Positions 6,875 to 8,608 of a stretch of DNA of 8,608 nucleotides are shown one piece after another; positions within the stretch are counted from its first letter, which is position 1; each line of letters begins with the position of its first letter. The notes under the pieces are model-generated. The model was not told the DNA's origin. It worked only from the letters and a program-made list of their open reading frames with translations, and did no database searches. Location: positions 1-8,608 of the forward strand of contig CAJUPG010000079.1 in the NCBI GenBank assembly GCA_910588455.1, given 5' to 3'. The stretch is from an uncultured Oscillospiraceae bacterium (GTDB taxonomy: Bacteria; Bacillota; Clostridia; Oscillospirales; Oscillospiraceae). The position numbers and the translations under genes are program-made.

Positions 6875-8108
6875 TGGTATCGTTCTCCTCTTGTTGTACT
6901 CGCGGGTCGGGCCCGGTCTCCTGCTCCCGGCCGATCTCCTCCCGGCACTCTGCCCGCAGGGTGACCTCCAGCACTTCCCCGTCCTCCCGGGCGCTGAACT
7001 GAGTGGAGATAATTTCGCCGTCCGCCCCGATCTGCTGCTCCAGCTGCAAGAGCAGCCGGTCCTCCAGCAGCGCCCGGGCGGCGTCCTGGTCCACGCTCAC
7101 GGCGGAAATTTCATAGGCCCGGAGCTTCTCCGCCGTCAGCCGCACCGGCAGCAGCCCCACCTGGGGCAGCTGAAGCAGATGTTCCGTCTTTATTTTATCA
7201 TAAGTAGACCATGAAATGCTACTGTTTTTATAAAAATCCGTGCGGTGGTTCAAAATCGTCAGGGACCAGCAGGTTTTTTCCTCTCCGGTGTAGGTTTTCA
7301 CGGCGGTCTGGAGGGGAATCCGGGCGGTCAGGGTCCGCCACGTCCGGGCGTACACCCGCCCCCGGGCCCTGGTCTGATAGTAGCGCACCGGCAGGCCGCT
7401 GTACTGGGGCGGCTCCATGGACACCACCCCGGAGATCAGCGTCTCCCCCCGGAGGACCAGGTCCCCCGGCTTTACCAATGCCTCCCCCTCCAGGGCGTCC
7501 ACCTTTTCGATCATTCCGTCCGCCTCCGAGAGAATATCGCAAAAGCCCTCCTCCTTGGCCACCTCCGGGGCGGCCACCGCCTCCCGGACGATCACCTCCG
7601 CCCGGGTGCCGTGCAGATTGATGGCCATCCAGGCCACCCCCTCCAGCCCCAGCGCGGCCTCCTGGGCGACGTCCGCCGTGTTCAGTCCCGGGCCGAATAC
7701 CCCCGGCCGGATGCCCAGCCGGTTGAGCTCCCCCAGAATCACCCCGTTGGGGATGGTCTCGTTGCCGCTGATCTGGATGGTGAGCACCACGTTGGACAGC
7801 ACGCACAGGGCCAGTAAGGACCCGGCCAGCCCCGCCAGAAAGCCGTAGCGGGTGCGGAACCGGCCCAGAAAGAAGGGCAGGCCCGCCCGGTTCTCCTCCT
7901 CCAGAACACAGTTCACCCGCCCGCCCAGCTCCTCCACCTGGGCCCTGTCCCGGCGGAAAATGGTAAATCGCAGCGTGTTTTCGTCTTTCCACTCCACTCC
8001 CCAGAAGTCCACCCGGTGCAGGGCGCACAGGTTCATCAGCCGTTCCGGAAAGGGTCCGCTGGCCTGGAGGGCCACGGTTCCCCGCAGCAAGTGCATGACT
8101 CGATTCAT
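6849..8108 (-). CDS. yqfD: Sporulation protein YqfD
   Basis: The 419-residue protein matches the YqfD family in length, order of features and position beside yqfC and phoH. The N-terminal domain (about 1-85) has the family-typical features FPERLMNLC and FWGVEW. One membrane segment follows (about 89-111, GFLAGLAGSLLALCVLSNVV). The rest is a large, mixed alpha/beta extracytoplasmic or intermembrane part. Family-typical blocks there include GNETIP, LNRLGIRPGVFGPGLNT, GVAWMAINLHGTRAEV and VKPGDLVLRGETLISGVV. The last 25 or so residues are charged and low in complexity (EIGREQETGPDPRVQQEEN) and overlap phoH. In B. subtilis yqfD is a sporulation gene of the sigma-E regulon; its molecular function is not established. 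The ATG at 8106-8108 follows AAGGGG (8115-8120) with a 6-base spacer. An AT-rich patch occurs inside the gene near 7185-7250. Confidence 0.94.
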   Translation of the reverse strand: MNRVMHLLRGTVALQASGPFPERLMNLCALHRVDFWGVEWKDENTLRFTIFRRDRAQVEELGGRVNCVLEEENRAGLPFFLGRFRTRYGFLAGLAGSLLALCVLSNVVLTIQISGNETIPNGVILGELNRLGIRPGVFGPGLNTADVAQEAALGLEGVAWMAINLHGTRAEVIVREAVAAPEVAKEEGFCDILSEADGMIEKVDALEGEALVKPGDLVLRGETLISGVVSMEPPQYSGLPVRYYQTRARGRVYARTWRTLTARIPLQTAVKTYTGEEKTCWSLTILNHRTDFYKNSSISWSTYDKIKTEHLLQLPQVGLLPVRLTAEKLRAYEISAVSVDQDAARALLEDRLLLQLEQQIGADGEIISTQFSAREDGEVLEVTLRAECREEIGREQETGPDPRVQQEENDTNDRAEHQF

Positions 8109-8123
8109 CGGCTCCCCCTTCCC

Positions 8124-8405
8124 CTAGGCCAGCTGTATGCCAAAGATTTGGCCCGTAATCAGCAGCTCCAGCCCGGTCATAGCCCGCAGCTCCAATCCCT
8201 CTCCCTGGACGCGAATGACAAAGGGGCCCCCGCTGACATGAATTTCCTCTCTGCCATAGGCCAAAATTCCCCGGTGGTTTTCCACGCGTAATTCCTTGTC
8301 CCCCACCAGCTCGATCTTCGGCAGCCCCGCCACCGCGTCTACCGGCAGGTCAAACATCCCCGCAGCCCGCTCCAGCAGTCCCTCCCGTCTCGGTTTTCCG
8401 GCCAT
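8124..8405 (-). CDS. yqfC: Sporulation protein YqfC (YabP/YqfC family)
   Basis: With the start at 8403-8405 the protein has 93 residues, the usual YqfC length. The sequence is a small beta-rich YabP/YqfC domain: LPKIELVGDKELRVENHRGI (about 28-47), YGREEIHV, then GLELRAMTGLELLITG. No membrane segment is seen. The start is supported by a purine-rich ribosome site (AGGAGGGGGGAG, 8410-8421). A sigma-E-like promoter immediately upstream also supports it, as it would put the transcript start near 8419. The reading frame stays open upstream to an ATG at 8478-8480, but that start lies before the promoter. In B. subtilis yqfC and yqfD are sigma-E dependent and act in sporulation; the biochemical role is unknown. 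The stop is 15 bases before yqfD. Confidence 0.93.
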   Translation of the reverse strand: MAGKPRREGLLERAAGMFDLPVDAVAGLPKIELVGDKELRVENHRGILAYGREEIHVSGGPFVIRVQGEGLELRAMTGLELLITGQIFGIQLA

Positions 8406-8425
8406 AGCGCTCCCCCCTCCTGGTA

Positions 8426-8454
8426 ACAGTATGGAATTTCCCAGAAAAACATGA
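8426..8454 (-). promoter_or_regulatory. Sigma-E-type sporulation promoter of yqfC
   Basis: On the minus strand TCATGTT (8448-8454) and CATACTGT (8426-8433) are separated by 14 bases. The known Bacillus sigma-E consensus is roughly KMATATT, 13-15 bases, CATACANT. The -35 matches at 6 of 7 positions and the -10 keeps the diagnostic CATAC. The expected transcript start is near 8419, giving a leader of about 14 bases that begins in the ribosome-binding purine run. The position in front of two sporulation genes makes the assignment strong; it rests on consensus matching, not on mapped transcripts. Confidence 0.75.
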
Positions 8455-8489
8455 TTTTTATTTTTCTTCATTTTTCGCAAAATTAGGTA

Positions 8490-8518
8490 TTGACATTTTT
8501 GGAAAGCTCCGCTATAAT
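8490..8518 (+). promoter_or_regulatory. Consensus sigma-A promoter of the tRNA-Gln gene
   Basis: TTGACA (8490-8495) and TATAAT (8513-8518) are both perfect and separated by the optimal 17 bases. Transcription would start near 8525, about 26 bases before the mature tRNA 5' end, leaving a short leader for RNase P to remove. Such a near-ideal core promoter is normal for stable RNA genes. It points away from the yqfC promoter. Confidence 0.9.
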
Positions 8519-8550
8519 AACGTTCGTGTTCAGGACATGAGCACAGAAAC

Positions 8551-8608
8551 AGCGGGATTGTGTAAGGGTAGCACGACAGACTCTGACTCTGTTTGTGAGG
8601 GTTCGAAT
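8551..8608 (+). tRNA. tRNA-Gln (anticodon CUG), 3' end beyond the window
   Basis: The first 58 bases fold as a tRNA. The acceptor 5' strand is AGCGGGA (8551-8557). The D stem is GTGT/GCAC with loop AAGGGTA. The anticodon stem is ACAGA/TCTGT with loop CTCTGAC, so the anticodon is CTG at 8583-8585, with the invariant T at 8582. A 4-base variable loop follows, then T-stem strand GAGGG and T-loop TTCGAAT, where the window ends. Anticodon CTG reads CAG, glutamine. The missing part should complete the T stem (CCCTC-like) and the acceptor (TCCCGCT-like). More tRNA genes may follow, which cannot be seen. Confidence 0.96.

Noticed and set aside
8406..8480. Longer yqfC beginning at the ATG at 8478-8480
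   Set aside because: The extra 25 residues would overlap the sigma-E promoter and lie upstream of its expected transcript start. The ATG at 8403-8405 has a strong ribosome site and gives the family-typical 93 residues.

Overview
The window reads as a chromosomal segment of a GC-rich, endospore-forming member of the Clostridia. Two sporulation-family genes (yqfC, yqfD), a sigma-E-like promoter, the Firmicutes-type order yqfC-yqfD-phoH-ybeY-era and an ECF-type vitamin transporter subunit all fit the Oscillospiraceae/Oscillospirales. The taxon is inferred from gene content and composition only. Coding is dense, with no gene-free stretch longer than about 150 bases, and I see no insertion sequence, phage gene or CRISPR array.

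Left end (1-798): a MocR/GntR-type regulator, cut off by the window edge, is transcribed leftward. Diverging from it is a small membrane protein of the ECF S-component family. The 107-base AT-rich gap between them holds a perfect -10 hexamer without a good -35. The pair looks like a vitamin-uptake module, plausibly for vitamin B6, because MocR proteins carry a PLP-binding aminotransferase-like domain. A 16-bp perfect hairpin with the S-component stop codon in its loop separates this module from the convergent dnaE.

Main block (799-8405, minus strand): six genes run right to left as one tightly packed unit: yqfC, yqfD, phoH, ybeY, era, dnaE. Spacings are 15 bases, a 26-base overlap, 48 bases, 2 bases and 2 bases. 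A sigma-E-like promoter precedes yqfC, so the first two genes are probably expressed in the mother cell during sporulation. The downstream genes (ribosome and rRNA maturation, replication) are housekeeping and must also be expressed in growth, but I found no convincing internal vegetative promoter. Compared with the Bacillus subtilis cluster, yqfF/pgpH, dgkA and cdd are absent, and dnaE sits directly after era where recO usually lies. YbeY carries an unusual C-terminal tail with one predicted membrane segment, and that tail has its own in-frame ATG behind a strong Shine-Dalgarno sequence.

Right end (8490-8608): a perfect-consensus sigma-A promoter (TTGACA, 17 bases, TATAAT) drives a tRNA-Gln(CUG) gene on the plus strand. 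The window edge cuts this gene in the T arm. Its promoter lies back to back with the sigma-E promoter of yqfC.
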